From an uncultured bacterium (lineage in GTDB: Bacteria > Elusimicrobiota > Elusimicrobia > Elusimicrobiales > Elusimicrobiaceae): DNA of 64,000 bases. A program made the translations under genes and the position numbers. Under the pieces are notes generated by a model. That model made no database searches and was not told where the DNA came from. It saw nothing but the letters and a program-made list of their open reading frames with translations. Below are positions 50,913 to 64,000 of this stretch, piece after piece (position 1 is the first letter of the stretch; each line of letters starts with the position of its first letter). Location of the stretch: NCBI GenBank assembly GCA_949296525.1, contig CASFOP010000002.1, positions 1 to 64,000 of the forward strand, in the 5' to 3' direction.

Positions 50913-52025
50913 ATGAAAATAAATATTACTAAAGAAACCCTTTTGGAAGGAATCCAGGTTATTTCCGCAGGGGTCGCTTCCCGCACGACGCTGCCTATTT
51001 TGCACAACTTTTTAATGGAAACGCAGGCAAACGGCAAACTCAAACTGGTACGCACGGACATGGAAATGGCCGTGGTGCATTATATCAATGCCGAAGTGGA
51101 AGAAGAAGGCAGCCTGACGGTGCCTACCAAAGAATTTTCCGAAATCATTAAAAATCTGCCTGACGGTAAAGAAATTAACCTTTATACGGGGGAAAATAAT
51201 AAATTCCACATCAAATCGGGCAAAAGCAAATTTTGGGTCATCGGTACGCCCAAATCGGAATATCCCGCCATTCCCGAAATTGAAAAAACGGGCAGCGTTT
51301 CTTTAAGTCCGCTGTCTTTGCAGAATATGATTGACAAGACGGCGTTTTCCGCATCCACGCAGGAAACGCGCTATATTTTAAACGGGCTTTTATGGAATAA
51401 TACGGCGGAAAAATTTGAAGTCGTCGCCACCGACGGCGGCCGTCTGGCCGTGGCCAGCCACCCCGCTTTGCCCGATTCCGGCGAATTTAAAATTATTATT
51501 CCGACGAAAATTTTAAACGAAGTCGTGCGTTTTATTTCCCTGTCTAAACCCGATAAGGATACCCTGATTAACGTAAACGTGGCCTCCAACCAGGTCAGCT
51601 TTGAAATGAACGAAACGACGTTTATTTCCCGTCTGATTGAAGGCAATTTCCCCAATTATAAACAGGTAATCCCTACCAAGAAAAATATTTCTTTTGAAGT
51701 GTTTACCAAAGAACTGCTGGCTTCCACCCGCCGCGCCGCTTTGTGCTCCGGCGAATTTGGAAGCACGGTGAAATTTCATATGGAAAATAACGCCATGACG
51801 GTGTCTTCCACATCCCAGAACATGGAATTTACCGACGAACTGCCCATAGAATATACGCAGGAAGCTTTTGACTGTGCGTTTAACCCGCAGTATATCATTG
51901 ATGTGCTGAAAAATGTAGGCAGCGAAAAAGTCAGTTTTTCCTTTGTCAACGCTTCCCAGCCGGTGCTGATTGAACCCGTCGGCAAAGATGATTTGAAATA
52001 CGTCATTATGCCGGTGCGGATTTAA
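50913..52025 (+). CDS. dnaN: DNA polymerase III beta sliding clamp
   Basis: 370 residues, three clamp domains. Visible clamp segments include LPILHNFLMETQANGKLKLVRTDMEMAV, LPDGKEINLYTG, RYILNGLLW, and the C-terminal PVGKDDLKYVIMPVRI, the family's usual end. Ring-shaped dimer that tethers the polymerase. Follows dnaA after the box cluster; dciA begins two bases after its stop, leaving no room for recF. Confidence 0.98.
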   Translation: MKINITKETLLEGIQVISAGVASRTTLPILHNFLMETQANGKLKLVRTDMEMAVVHYINAEVEEEGSLTVPTKEFSEIIKNLPDGKEINLYTGENNKFHIKSGKSKFWVIGTPKSEYPAIPEIEKTGSVSLSPLSLQNMIDKTAFSASTQETRYILNGLLWNNTAEKFEVVATDGGRLAVASHPALPDSGEFKIIIPTKILNEVVRFISLSKPDKDTLINVNVASNQVSFEMNETTFISRLIEGNFPNYKQVIPTKKNISFEVFTKELLASTRRAALCSGEFGSTVKFHMENNAMTVSSTSQNMEFTDELPIEYTQEAFDCAFNPQYIIDVLKNVGSEKVSFSFVNASQPVLIEPVGKDDLKYVIMPVRI

Positions 52026-52027
52026 CC

Positions 52028-54806
<2,779 letters not shown>

Positions 54807-54868
54807 TTTGTCCCCGCGTTTTGGGGCGCGGGGAAAAGATTTGAACGGTTTAACAGGAGTTTAACACA

Positions 54869-57394
54869 ATGAGTGAAGAATTAACCGGCGCGGCGCCAGA
54901 GCCGCAGCAAAACAACGTAGATCTGTTCGGCAATATCCAGCAGCGTGACATTGCGGGTGAAATGCGCTCTTATTACATTGATTATGCCATGAGCGTCATT
55001 GTCGGCCGCGCGCTGCCCGACGTGCGAGACGGCTTAAAACCCGTACATCGCCGCGTGCTCTATTCCATGAATGAGATGGGCTTAAAATACAACAAGCCCT
55101 ATAAAAAATCCGCCCGTGTCGTCGGAGATGTGCTGGGTAAATACCACCCGCACGGCGACACTGCCGTCTATGATACATTGGTGCGCATGGTGCAGGATTT
55201 TTCTTTGCGCCAGCCGTTAATTGACGGGCAGGGGAACTTCGGCTCCATTGACGGGGACTCCGCTGCCGCCATGCGTTATACCGAATGCCGTCTGCAGCGC
55301 ATTTCGGATGAAATGCTCAATGATTTGGAAAAAGACACCGTCAAAATGATTCCCAACTATGACGGATCTTTGATGGAGCCTTCGGTGCTGCCGGCCAAAC
55401 TGCCGGCGCTGCTGGTCAACGGTTCTTCCGGTATCGCCGTGGGTATGGCTACCAACATCCCCACGCACAACCTGGGCGAAGTCTGCGACGGTATTATCGC
55501 GTATATCAAAAATCCGGGCATTACCACCAAAGAGATGATGAAAATCATCAAAGGGCCGGACTTCCCGACCGGCGCCATCATCCGCGGTACCAAAGGCATT
55601 CATGACTATTTTGAAACCGGCCGCGGCAGCGTGCGCGTGCAGGCCTCCACGGAAATTGAAGAAAGAAAAGGCGGCCGTCAGGCTATTATTGTGACCGCCA
55701 TTCCGTACCAGGTAAATAAAACCGCGCTGATTGAAAGCATCGTGGCCCTGGTGCGTGATAAAAAGATTACCGATATTTCCGATATACGCGACGAGTCGGA
55801 CCGCCGCGGCATGCGCCTGGTCATTGAAATCAAACGCGACGGCAATGCCCAGGTGGTACTGAATCATTTGTTTAAACATACGCAGCTGCAAACTTCTTTT
55901 GCGGTCAACATGCTGGCCATTGTGGACGGACGGCCGCGCATTTTGTCGCTCAAAGAAGTCATGAAAGCGTATGTCAAACACCGCCAGGAAATCGTAACCA
56001 ACCGCACGAAATTTGACTTAAACAAAGCCCAGCGCAGAGAGCATATACTGTCCGGCTTGCTGATTGCCATTGCGAATATGGACGAAGTGGTGTCCATTAT
56101 CCGCAACAGCCAGGACGCCGCGGCGGCCAAAATTGCGTTAATGAACACGTTTAAGCTCTCCGAAGTGCAGGCCCAGGCCATTTTGGATATGCGTCTGCAC
56201 CAGCTGACGCAGCTGTCTTCGGCGGCGATTGAGCAGGAACAGAAAGACCTGCTCAAACTCATTGCCGAGCTGCAGGGCATTCTGGCCGACCCGCAGAAAA
56301 TTCTGGACATCATTGTTAATGAGCTGGCGGAGCTGAAGAAAAATTACGGTGATCCGCGCCGTACTGAAATCGGCCCGGACATGACGGATTTCTCCATGGA
56401 AGACCTCATTGAAAAAGAGGATGTGGTCATTACCATTTCCAATGACGGTTACGCCAAACGCATTCCGTTGTCCACCTACAAGAGCCAGAACCGCGGCGGC
56501 AAAGGCATTATCGGCGGCAAGACCAAAGAAGAAGACTTTATGGAACATTTGTTCATTACATCTTCACACGCCACGATACTGATGTTCACCAACCGCGGCC
56601 GCGTCTTTGCCCTGCGCGCCTTTGAAATACCCGAAGGTACGCGTATGTCCAAAGGGAAAGCTTTGGTCAACCTGCTGCAGCTGGTAGGCGAAGAAAAAGT
56701 GACGTCTGCTCTGGCTATTGAGGACTTTGACCCCAAAAAGCACGATCCCGAAACGGAAAAAGCCTATCTGACCATGTGTACCCGCATGGGAAGCATTAAA
56801 CGCGTGGATTTAAAGGAGTTTGCCAACATACGCAAAACCGGTATAATTGCCATGGGCTTGGACGAAGGCGATGTGCTGATCAGCGTACAGATGACTTTTG
56901 GCAAGAGCGACATCATCATTGCCACCAAACACGGTAAATCCATCCGCTTTGCTGAAAATGAAGTGCGCCCCATGGGCCGCCCGGCCAAAGGCGTGCGCGG
57001 AATTTCCTTGTCCAAAGGCGATGAAGTGGTGGGCATGGAGCAGGCGCCCAACGATGCGCCGCAGCCGGATGTACTGTCCGTATGCGAAAACGGATACGGC
57101 AAACGGACGGCGTTTGAAGAATATAAACGCCAACACCGCAGCGGTATGGGTATTATCACCATCAAAACCAGCGAACGCAACGGAAATGTCGTAGGCATTA
57201 AATTGGTGGACGAACGCAAGGACCTGATGGTCGTAACGGAAAAAGGCATGACCATCCGCATCCGCTGCGAAGAAATCCGCTCCGTCGGGCGCAACGCCCA
57301 GGGCGTACGCCTGGTTAAACTGGAAGAAGGAGATAAAATCGCCCGCATTGCTCCCGTCGTCAAAGACGAAGAAGATGTGGAAGAAGGAAATTAA
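54869..57394 (+). CDS. gyrA: DNA gyrase subunit A
   Basis: 841 residues. Catalytic Tyr in [10 protein letters not shown] (about 136-145), quinolone-resistance region [33 protein letters not shown] with Thr at the position of E. coli Ser83 and Val-Tyr-Asp following, and the C-terminal pinwheel with the GyrA box QNRGGKG (about 549-555). Thr rather than Ser at the drug-contact site may matter for fluoroquinolone response. Follows gyrB after 62 bases with GGAG site. Confidence 0.97.
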   Translation: MSEELTGAAPEPQQNNVDLFGNIQQRDIAGEMRSYYIDYAMSVIVGRALPDVRDGLKPVHRRVLYSMNEMGLKYNKPYKKSARVVGDVLGKYHPHGDTAVYDTLVRMVQDFSLRQPLIDGQGNFGSIDGDSAAAMRYTECRLQRISDEMLNDLEKDTVKMIPNYDGSLMEPSVLPAKLPALLVNGSSGIAVGMATNIPTHNLGEVCDGIIAYIKNPGITTKEMMKIIKGPDFPTGAIIRGTKGIHDYFETGRGSVRVQASTEIEERKGGRQAIIVTAIPYQVNKTALIESIVALVRDKKITDISDIRDESDRRGMRLVIEIKRDGNAQVVLNHLFKHTQLQTSFAVNMLAIVDGRPRILSLKEVMKAYVKHRQEIVTNRTKFDLNKAQRREHILSGLLIAIANMDEVVSIIRNSQDAAAAKIALMNTFKLSEVQAQAILDMRLHQLTQLSSAAIEQEQKDLLKLIAELQGILADPQKILDIIVNELAELKKNYGDPRRTEIGPDMTDFSMEDLIEKEDVVITISNDGYAKRIPLSTYKSQNRGGKGIIGGKTKEEDFMEHLFITSSHATILMFTNRGRVFALRAFEIPEGTRMSKGKALVNLLQLVGEEKVTSALAIEDFDPKKHDPETEKAYLTMCTRMGSIKRVDLKEFANIRKTGIIAMGLDEGDVLISVQMTFGKSDIIIATKHGKSIRFAENEVRPMGRPAKGVRGISLSKGDEVVGMEQAPNDAPQPDVLSVCENGYGKRTAFEEYKRQHRSGMGIITIKTSERNGNVVGIKLVDERKDLMVVTEKGMTIRIRCEEIRSVGRNAQGVRLVKLEEGDKIARIAPVVKDEEDVEEGN

Positions 57395-57441
57395 TCCTAA
57401 TCTTCCTAAAGCTCTGTAAAGAAGTTGGGGCTTTTATGTCA

Positions 57442-57477
57442 ATAAATATCCCCCGGCAATTGCCGGGGGATATTTAT
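57442..57477. terminator. 36-base perfect palindrome between gyrA and ligA
   Basis: A palindrome centred on AATT with CCCCCGG arms and AT ends; works on either strand for the convergent gyrA and ligA. Its 3' half, GCCGGGGGATATTTAT, recurs at 61161-61176. Confidence 0.8.
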
Positions 57478-57602
57478 AAAGGCTGTTTCCCATAAATCCC
57501 GGACGGTTTCATAAATTTGATTGCTGACGCTGTGCCAATGCCGGAATGAATGCTCGCCAAAAGAAAAACACTTGTCAGTTCATGTTTATGGAGAAAGAAA
57601 AT
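57478..57602. other. Short intergenic space, no gene seen
   Basis: No reading frame with start signals and no hairpin of note was found between the gyrA terminator and the ligA stop. Confidence 0.5.
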
Positions 57603-59597
<1,995 letters not shown>

Positions 59598-60008
59598 TTA
59601 TTTGCGTTCTTTTTTCAGCTGGTCCAAAAGGCCGTTGATAAATTTGCCGGAATTGTCCGTAGAATATTTTTTGGCCAGCTCTATGGCTTCGTCTATAACG
59701 GCCGGAACGGGCGTCCTTTCGGGGCTGAACACCAACTCATAAGCGGCCATGCGCAGAATGGAGCGATCCACCACCGACATGCGTCCGATGGGCCAGTTCT
59801 TGGCATATTTGGAAACCAGCTTGTCTATTTCGGGCAGGTTGTTTGTTGTTCCGTTGACCAGATCCTGGCAGAAAGGGAAGTTTTCCCCCAGTTCCCGCTT
59901 AAAATCGGCGGCATACGGGGCCACTTTGGTGCCGTCCAGCATTTTGGCGCTGTCGGCGTAATACAGGCACTGCAAAGCACATTCTCTGGCCATTCTCCGG
60001 TTGCTCAT
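59598..60008 (-). CDS. nusB: Transcription antitermination factor NusB
   Basis: 136 residues, all helical. NRRMARECALQCLYYAD (about 3-19) is the RNA-binding start of the family, and the C-terminal VDRSILRMAAYELVFSPERTPVPAVIDEAIELAKKYSTDNSGKFINGLLD is highly characteristic. Works with NusE on boxA of rRNA operons. First gene of nusB-ligA. Confidence 0.95.
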   Translation of the reverse strand: MSNRRMARECALQCLYYADSAKMLDGTKVAPYAADFKRELGENFPFCQDLVNGTTNNLPEIDKLVSKYAKNWPIGRMSVVDRSILRMAAYELVFSPERTPVPAVIDEAIELAKKYSTDNSGKFINGLLDQLKKERK

Positions 60009-60052
60009 TGTTCCCGCACCTCGTCTAAGTTAACTTATTTTACTATATTTGT

Positions 60053-60136
60053 GCGCCGCCGTGCAGGGTTTGCGCGGCGGCAGGGGCCCAGAGGGACAAT
60101 AGGCCTTTTTCCCGAAGTTTTTGGGCCCAAAGGCCC
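60053..60136 (+). other. GC-rich folded leader upstream of the secreted gene at 60202
   Basis: GCCGCC (60055-60060) pairs with GGCGGC (60076-60081) and GGGCC/GGCCC (60123-60136) forms a second hairpin; a T5 run follows GGCC at 60108-60115. It could be a structured 5' leader with an attenuator, or remnants of terminators. Confidence 0.4.
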
Positions 60137-60201
60137 TCGCCGCGGCGCGGGATAAGGGCTAAACTAAAAATATCCACAAACAGGAATTAAGGAGAAAAAA
60201 A

Positions 60202-61122
60202 ATGAAAAAACTGTTGTGTCTGTTAATAATGGGTTTACTTTGTATGGGTGCCGGTGCGGAAACGCTGCGGCTGAAATCACCTATGGGCGCGAACTCTTCC
60301 GTGTCTACTCTGGAAAAAGAAGCGGTGCAGGAAGCCTTTGGCATTTATCAGTCCCTGTTTCCGAACAAAAGGGAAGATGCCCTCGTCCGGGACTTTGCCC
60401 AGACATGGACTAGGGTAAAAAAAGTTTACCTGAAACTGAAAAAAAATGAGTTTTTGAATTGGGAATATCAAATTGACGACGAGGGAGACAAAAACTTATT
60501 GATGAAGCGGGCCCAAAAGGGCATTAAAGAATATAAAAATTATGCCGCCTATTACAATGCGGCGGTAGTGGCTTTTGGCAACAGCAACTGGGAAGGGGTC
60601 GGCCCCACGGACACGGATTTGGCCAATGTGGTGCTTTATTCCGGGAAAGCCATGGAATTGGGTAAAGCCCACACCGCCCCGGAAATGTATTTACTGCGTG
60701 CAGAAGCCCGTATGAGGCAACTTGATTTTATGTATGCTGCGGGCGCCTTTCAAACACCCGATGGAGCAGACTTGTATGCTGAACAAGTAAAAACTGTTCG
60801 GGATTACAAAAAAGAATTCCGTCCCATTTTGGCCGATTTGGAAATTGTCTGGAAAAAGAATCCGGGCATAATGACCCACCTGCTGGACACCATGTCCGTT
60901 ATTTATGCCGGCTTGGGGGATAAGGAAAGTGCGGATAAGTTTGCAAAATTGGCGAGCCGGGAATCGGGACAGCAAACCCAAAAGATAAACAAACAGAAAG
61001 CCCTGGCCCAGCAGGAAGCCGGAAAGATGTTCCGCCAGGCGAAGGAGTCCGTGTCCCGCGGCCACTTCCGCGCCACCCCGGCCGGTGCCCCGGGCATGTT
61101 TGGGATCGGTCCGTCTAAATAA
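60202..61122 (+). CDS. Secreted helical protein of unknown function
   Basis: 306 residues. Signal peptide about 1-19 (KKLLCLLIMGLLCMGAGAE). The mature protein is mainly helical with many Lys, Ala and Glu, and an arrangement of paired helices (YKNYAAYYNAAVVAFG, EMYLLRAEARMRQLD, LDTMSVIYAGLGDKESADKFAKLA) that looks like a diverged TPR protein. The C-terminus is Gly/Pro-rich. AAGGAG lies 8 bases before ATG. First of four secreted genes of unknown role at the right end of the window. Confidence 0.7.
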   Translation: MKKLLCLLIMGLLCMGAGAETLRLKSPMGANSSVSTLEKEAVQEAFGIYQSLFPNKREDALVRDFAQTWTRVKKVYLKLKKNEFLNWEYQIDDEGDKNLLMKRAQKGIKEYKNYAAYYNAAVVAFGNSNWEGVGPTDTDLANVVLYSGKAMELGKAHTAPEMYLLRAEARMRQLDFMYAAGAFQTPDGADLYAEQVKTVRDYKKEFRPILADLEIVWKKNPGIMTHLLDTMSVIYAGLGDKESADKFAKLASRESGQQTQKINKQKALAQQEAGKMFRQAKESVSRGHFRATPAGAPGMFGIGPSK

Positions 61123-61149
61123 ACAACCGGATTTACCGGATAAACAAAA

Positions 61150-61168
61150 CCCCCGGGTTAGCCGGGGG
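61150..61168 (+). terminator. Terminator after the secreted gene
   Basis: CCCCCGG/CCGGGGG around GTTAG, then ATATTTATTT; shares 16 bases with the gyrA-ligA palindrome. Confidence 0.75.
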
Positions 61169-61228
61169 ATATTTATTTACTCTCCAACGAAGTCCTCATG
61201 AAGATACATCCGGAACCGGGCTCTTTGC

Positions 61229-61285
61229 GGCCGGGCCTTTTCAGTGGAAATGTGCCACTGCTTTGCCGCGAAAAAGGCCCCGGCC
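61229..61285 (+). other. Long GC-rich stem in the 5' region of the gene at 61386
   Basis: GGCCGGGCCTTTT pairs with AAAAGGCCCCGGCC (one bulge), enclosing the hairpin AGTGG/CCACT; GGGCCTTTT follows. It is 70 bases before TATAAT (61355-61360), so it is either a terminator for upstream transcription or an upstream leader. Confidence 0.45.
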
Positions 61286-61385
61286 TGGGCCTTTTAAGAA
61301 AAGAAAAATAGGTCCAAAGGCTCATGCGTCCAGCGTCAAAGAAATTTACAATTTATATAATGAGCCTTTTGGCAAGGAGTTTCTT

Positions 61386-62183
61386 ATGAAAAAATGGATA
61401 TTATGCCTGATATGCGGTTTTTTGGCTGTGTCCTCGGCTGCGCAAATGGCCAGAAAAGACGGGGAATTTTTTGTTTCTGACGGCAGATCGGAGGTGGGCG
61501 TTGTCTATACGCATGAAGAACTGATGCAAAAAATTAACGCCCGTGAAGAGCTGGATTTCAATCAAATGCCCTATCCTTTTTGGTATGCGCGCAGCCAGGA
61601 TGAACGCCAAAACCAACAGGACATGGATGCTTTTTTTGCGGCGGAAAAAGTGTATAAACAAAACCCGGATGATTTTAATGCCATATTGAACCTGGCCACG
61701 GTGATTATGAGCTTAAATGACGGGCACAAACACGGGCCTAACGTAAACGATATGCAGATTGGCCGTGCACGGCGGCTGTTGGAAAAGGCCGATAAGATAC
61801 GGCCCAACTATTTGCCGGTATATGAAAGGCAGGACATTTTGATGTTTTTCCAGGCTTTTGGCTATTATATCTATCATAAAAAAGGGTATACGGAAGAAAT
61901 AGCGGTAGCCTTTTACCGGGCGCATCCGTATTTTGCACGGAAACGGCTGGCCCTGCTCCAAAAACTTTTACCCGCCGGCAAGGGAGACGTATATGCCGCC
62001 TACCATATTTGCAAAGCCCTGGGTTTAAAAGAAGAAGCTTATTACAAAGAGAAAATACGCAAATGGGAGATCCGGAGATTTTGGCAGGAACAACGGCTGA
62101 AGGAAGAACTTCGCCAGGGCTTTGCGGCTTCCGTGGCCGAGGCAGAACACCGGGGGGTACATCCGGCACGGAGGCCTTCCTGA
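61386..62183 (+). CDS. Secreted TPR-like protein, first of a tandem paralogue pair
   Basis: 265 residues from ATG 61386 (AAGGAG 6 bases upstream; a longer frame to 61263 lacks one). Signal peptide about 1-19 (KKWILCLICGFLAVSSAA). Aligns over most of its length with the next gene: PFWYA, NLATVIMSLN, LLEKADKIRPNYLPVY and ARKRLALLQKLLPAGKGD recur there as PFWYV, NYATLLMSLN, LLEKAKKLRPDYLPVY and ARKRLAVQEKLLASGQGD. The pattern is of helical repeats. Function unknown. Confidence 0.72.
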   Translation: MKKWILCLICGFLAVSSAAQMARKDGEFFVSDGRSEVGVVYTHEELMQKINAREELDFNQMPYPFWYARSQDERQNQQDMDAFFAAEKVYKQNPDDFNAILNLATVIMSLNDGHKHGPNVNDMQIGRARRLLEKADKIRPNYLPVYERQDILMFFQAFGYYIYHKKGYTEEIAVAFYRAHPYFARKRLALLQKLLPAGKGDVYAAYHICKALGLKEEAYYKEKIRKWEIRRFWQEQRLKEELRQGFAASVAEAEHRGVHPARRPS

Positions 62184-62243
62184 TGGCAGGCCTTTGAAGT
62201 GGATAGTAAAATTTAAAAATAGAAAGGATTTTAAGGAAATAAG

Positions 62244-63218
62244 ATGAAAAAATGGTTTATTTTGATGGTATTTATGCTAACGTTGTTTCCCGTTTTTGCC
62301 GGGACGGCCGTAGATAACGGGCAGGATTTCTTGCAAACATTTTATTCGCCCTATAGCAAAAAGGAAATGGTTGAATACATAGATAAATTCAAACCGCTGA
62401 ATTATTATCAAATCCCCGCGCCTTTTTGGTATGTGGCAAAACGCCCGGAACTGAACAATGAAGCGGATATATTGGTTTTCCGGTTGGCGGAAAAGAAATA
62501 CAAGCAGCATCCGCAAAATTTTGCAGCGGTATTTAATTATGCTACATTGCTGATGAGTTTAAATGCAGATACGGATGATTTAATAGACTGTTCCTCTGCC
62601 CAGATCCAAGAAGCGTACCGGCTGTTGGAAAAAGCAAAAAAACTGCGTCCGGATTATTTGCCTGTGTATGCACAGCAGGATCTGTTGCTGGAACTGCAAA
62701 TTTTTGGCGCGCCCGTTTATATGGTTTATCCGCAGTATAATATTTATCAGGAAAACCCGGTGATCCCCGTATATCGGGAACAGAAAGAATTGGCCCGGAA
62801 ACGCTTAGCCGTACAGGAAAAACTGTTAGCTTCCGGGCAGGGAGACGCCGTGACCGCTTATGAAATTTCCGTAGCTTTGGGCTTGGATGAGAAAGCTGCG
62901 GTATATGAGAGCCAAGTACAGGAGCTGGCGGAGGCTTTGGATTCGGCAAAAGATACTTGGGAGCAGAAACGGGCGGAATTCATTCGCTTGCTGTCGCAGA
63001 CCCAGCAAAAAGTGCGTCAAGCAGCAGATGAACTGGGGCAGTTTTTGAAAGGATTGCAAGATATGACTTTTTGCCGCGACACCGTGCCGGGGAAATCCGT
63101 TTCCCGCTGCCACAGCAAGCTCCCGCCGCTGACGCCGGAAGACCGCTTTATGATGGAAGAAGAATTAAACCGGCGTATGGAGGGCCGGCCGCTGTTCCGC
63201 GGCCTCCCGTCCAAATGA
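62244..63218 (+). CDS. Secreted TPR-like protein, second of a tandem paralogue pair
   Basis: 324 residues, signal peptide about 1-19 (KKWFILMVFMLTLFPVFA). Paralogue of the preceding gene, with 60 bases between them and an AAGGAAATA site. It is longer by a C-terminal extension of about 70 residues (EALDSAKDTWEQKRAEFIRLLSQTQQKVRQAADELGQFL), predicted coiled coil, followed by a two-Cys segment (FCRDTVPGKSVSRCHS). Local duplication is the simplest reading. Function unknown. Confidence 0.72.
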   Translation: MKKWFILMVFMLTLFPVFAGTAVDNGQDFLQTFYSPYSKKEMVEYIDKFKPLNYYQIPAPFWYVAKRPELNNEADILVFRLAEKKYKQHPQNFAAVFNYATLLMSLNADTDDLIDCSSAQIQEAYRLLEKAKKLRPDYLPVYAQQDLLLELQIFGAPVYMVYPQYNIYQENPVIPVYREQKELARKRLAVQEKLLASGQGDAVTAYEISVALGLDEKAAVYESQVQELAEALDSAKDTWEQKRAEFIRLLSQTQQKVRQAADELGQFLKGLQDMTFCRDTVPGKSVSRCHSKLPPLTPEDRFMMEEELNRRMEGRPLFRGLPSK

Positions 63219-63254
63219 GATCTGACGCAGCAAAGAGTAAAAACCATTTTGTCC

Positions 63255-63279
63255 AAAACCCCGCTTTAGCGGGGTTTTT
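63255..63279 (+). terminator. Terminator after the paralogue pair
   Basis: AAAACCCCGCT/AGCGGGGTTTT with a two-base loop region, ending in five T. Confidence 0.9.
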
Positions 63280-63348
63280 GTTGGAGAAGGCAGGAAGAAT
63301 CTGTTTGTTTTTATTTTAAAAAAGCTGTTCTTTTTATACGCTTTTTGC

Positions 63349-63354
63349 TACAAT
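63349..63354 (+). promoter_or_regulatory. Extended -10 before the folded leader
   Basis: TGC-TACAAT; a start 6-8 bases on falls at about 63361, where the closing stem of the leader begins. Confidence 0.5.
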
Positions 63355-63360
63355 AAGTTA

Positions 63361-63463
63361 CTTTCGGCCCGCGCAGGCGGGCATCGTTACGGAAGTGAAA
63401 AAACGTAAATCGTATCCTCCCGTCCGACACGGCGCCGAAAGAAACACCGGCCTTTAAAGGCCG
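63361..63463 (+). ncRNA. Candidate structured 5' leader (cis-regulatory RNA) of the DUF2807 gene
   Basis: CTTTCGGC (63361-63368) pairs with GCCGAAAG (63434-63441) and encloses three hairpins: CCCGC/GCGGG (63368-63381), TTACG/CGTAA, and CCGT/ACGG (63419-63432). A downstream palindrome CGGCCTTTAAAGGCCG (63448-63463) sits 11 bases before AAGGAG and could be the control element. It does not match the riboswitch consensus sequences I can recall. Confidence 0.45.
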
Positions 63464-63482
63464 TAAATCAAGGAGAAAAAAC

Positions 63483-64000
63483 ATGAAAAAGATGGCACTT
63501 GCGCTTTGCGCGCTGACGCTGGTTTTTGCCTGGCCCGTTCAGGCCAAACCGGTGTATGTGACCGCCAGCCAGAATTACATCACCCAGGAAGTAACTGGAT
63601 TGGCGCCGTTTACCGCTTTGTCCGTGAGCGGACAGGCGGAGGTGGACTTCCGTCAGGGGGCTGAAAAGGAACCGTTTGCCGTTATCTACGGTTCGGACAA
63701 CCTCGTCAACCTGGTTGAAGTGAAAAGCGACGGAAAAACACTGACGGTGCATTATAAAGATCCTTTAATCATCATGGGTCAGCGCCGGCTGAAAGTCACG
63801 GTCGTTGCCCCGTCTTTGGAGCGGGTGGAAGTGCGCCAAAGCGGTGAGGTGGACGTGCAGGGTCTGCTGACCACGACGGACCTGTCTTTGTCCGCAGACG
63901 GGGAAGGGGAAATTTCCTTCCGCTCCGTCAATGCGGCCAATGTGACGGCCCAGGTATCCGGCGACGCCAGCATTGATTTTGACAGCCTGGCCTGCCAGAT
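63483..64000 (+). CDS. GIN-domain (DUF2807) secreted protein, truncated by the window
   Basis: At least 172 residues; the 3' end is outside. Signal peptide about 1-21 (KKMALALCALTLVFAWPVQA). The mature part is a beta-helix-like GIN domain as in DUF2807: LSVSGQAEVDFRQG, VEVKSDGKTLTVHYKD, LKVTVVAPSLERVEVRQSGEVDVQGL, and SADGEGEISF. Such head-GIN proteins are common in Bacteroidetes, often of unknown or adhesin-like role. AAGGAG precedes ATG 63483, after a folded leader. Confidence 0.75.
   Translation, partial: MKKMALALCALTLVFAWPVQAKPVYVTASQNYITQEVTGLAPFTALSVSGQAEVDFRQGAEKEPFAVIYGSDNLVNLVEVKSDGKTLTVHYKDPLIIMGQRRLKVTVVAPSLERVEVRQSGEVDVQGLLTTTDLSLSADGEGEISFRSVNAANVTAQVSGDASIDFDSLACQ

Noticed and set aside
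63361..63441. Glutamine or c-di-GMP riboswitch
   Set aside because: A GGAAGTG segment resembles part of the glnA RNA motif, but the other conserved parts and the pseudoknot partner are absent; GEMM core sequences are also absent.

Overview
The window is a 64 kb stretch of ordinary-coding-density bacterial chromosome that contains the replication origin region (dnaA, dnaN, dciA, gyrB, gyrA on the right of about 49 kb; parAB with parS sites and an anaerobe's oxygen-defence cluster on the left). The cell type is Gram-negative (KdsC for LPS Kdo, several short beta-barrel proteins, a lipoprotein, signal-peptide TPR proteins) and anaerobic (superoxide reductase, flavodiiron protein, rubredoxin). 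The type IV pilin-like protein at 14.9-15.4 kb, with the [15 protein letters not shown]-terminus followed by a KAVEKSR segment, plus the gene mix, points to a gut-type Elusimicrobiota (Elusimicrobium-like). That assignment is an inference from recall, not from a search.

Layout. 1-5.8 kb: a truncated secreted protein and a small ORF, coaD, dgt, an iron-sulfur-flavoprotein-like gene with a broken aldo/keto reductase behind a MerR-type promoter, tRNA-Gly, a membrane protein, yjbQ and ybgC. 5.9-14.8 kb: glnA, then a tight eight-gene operon pheS-pheT-coiled coil-zapA-rarA-xseA-xseB-tlyA. 14.9-25.5 kb (minus): pilin, gatCA-Nudix, an 18-residue Cys peptide plus CD225 protein (plus strand), and a seven-gene series from a deoxyhypusine-synthase-like gene through dnaX-recR-comEC-guaD. 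25.7-37.3 kb: glyA, an overlapping operon M3 peptidase-coaW-squalene/phytoene synthase-TPR, the arginine decarboxylase/agmatinase pair, serS with TPR and CsgG-like genes. 37.3-41.6 kb: kdsC, a beta-barrel protein, two ion-transport-type membrane proteins and a sugar aminotransferase.

42-57.4 kb is the origin region. parB-parA are followed by four strong parS palindromes and lepB; then a glycosyltransferase; then rubredoxin, flavin reductase, flavodiiron protein and desulfoferrodoxin, which together form an electron chain from NAD(P)H to O2 and superoxide. DnaA boxes lie on both sides of dnaA, and genes diverge from this point. recF is missing from its usual place between dnaN and dciA. 57.6-64 kb holds ligA, nusB and a series of secreted proteins of unknown function, two of them tandem paralogues, ending in a truncated GIN-domain (DUF2807) gene with a folded 5' leader.

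The most interesting signals are regulatory: at least nine genes have a -10 hexamer ending only 5 to 7 bases before the ATG and no Shine-Dalgarno, implying common leaderless transcription; the pilin promoter has a run of 12 T inside its spacer, a layout suited to phase variation; a closed multi-hairpin leader precedes the DUF2807 gene; and a MerR/NmlR-type operator drives a redox operon whose second gene is decaying. No insertion sequence, prophage or CRISPR array is visible.
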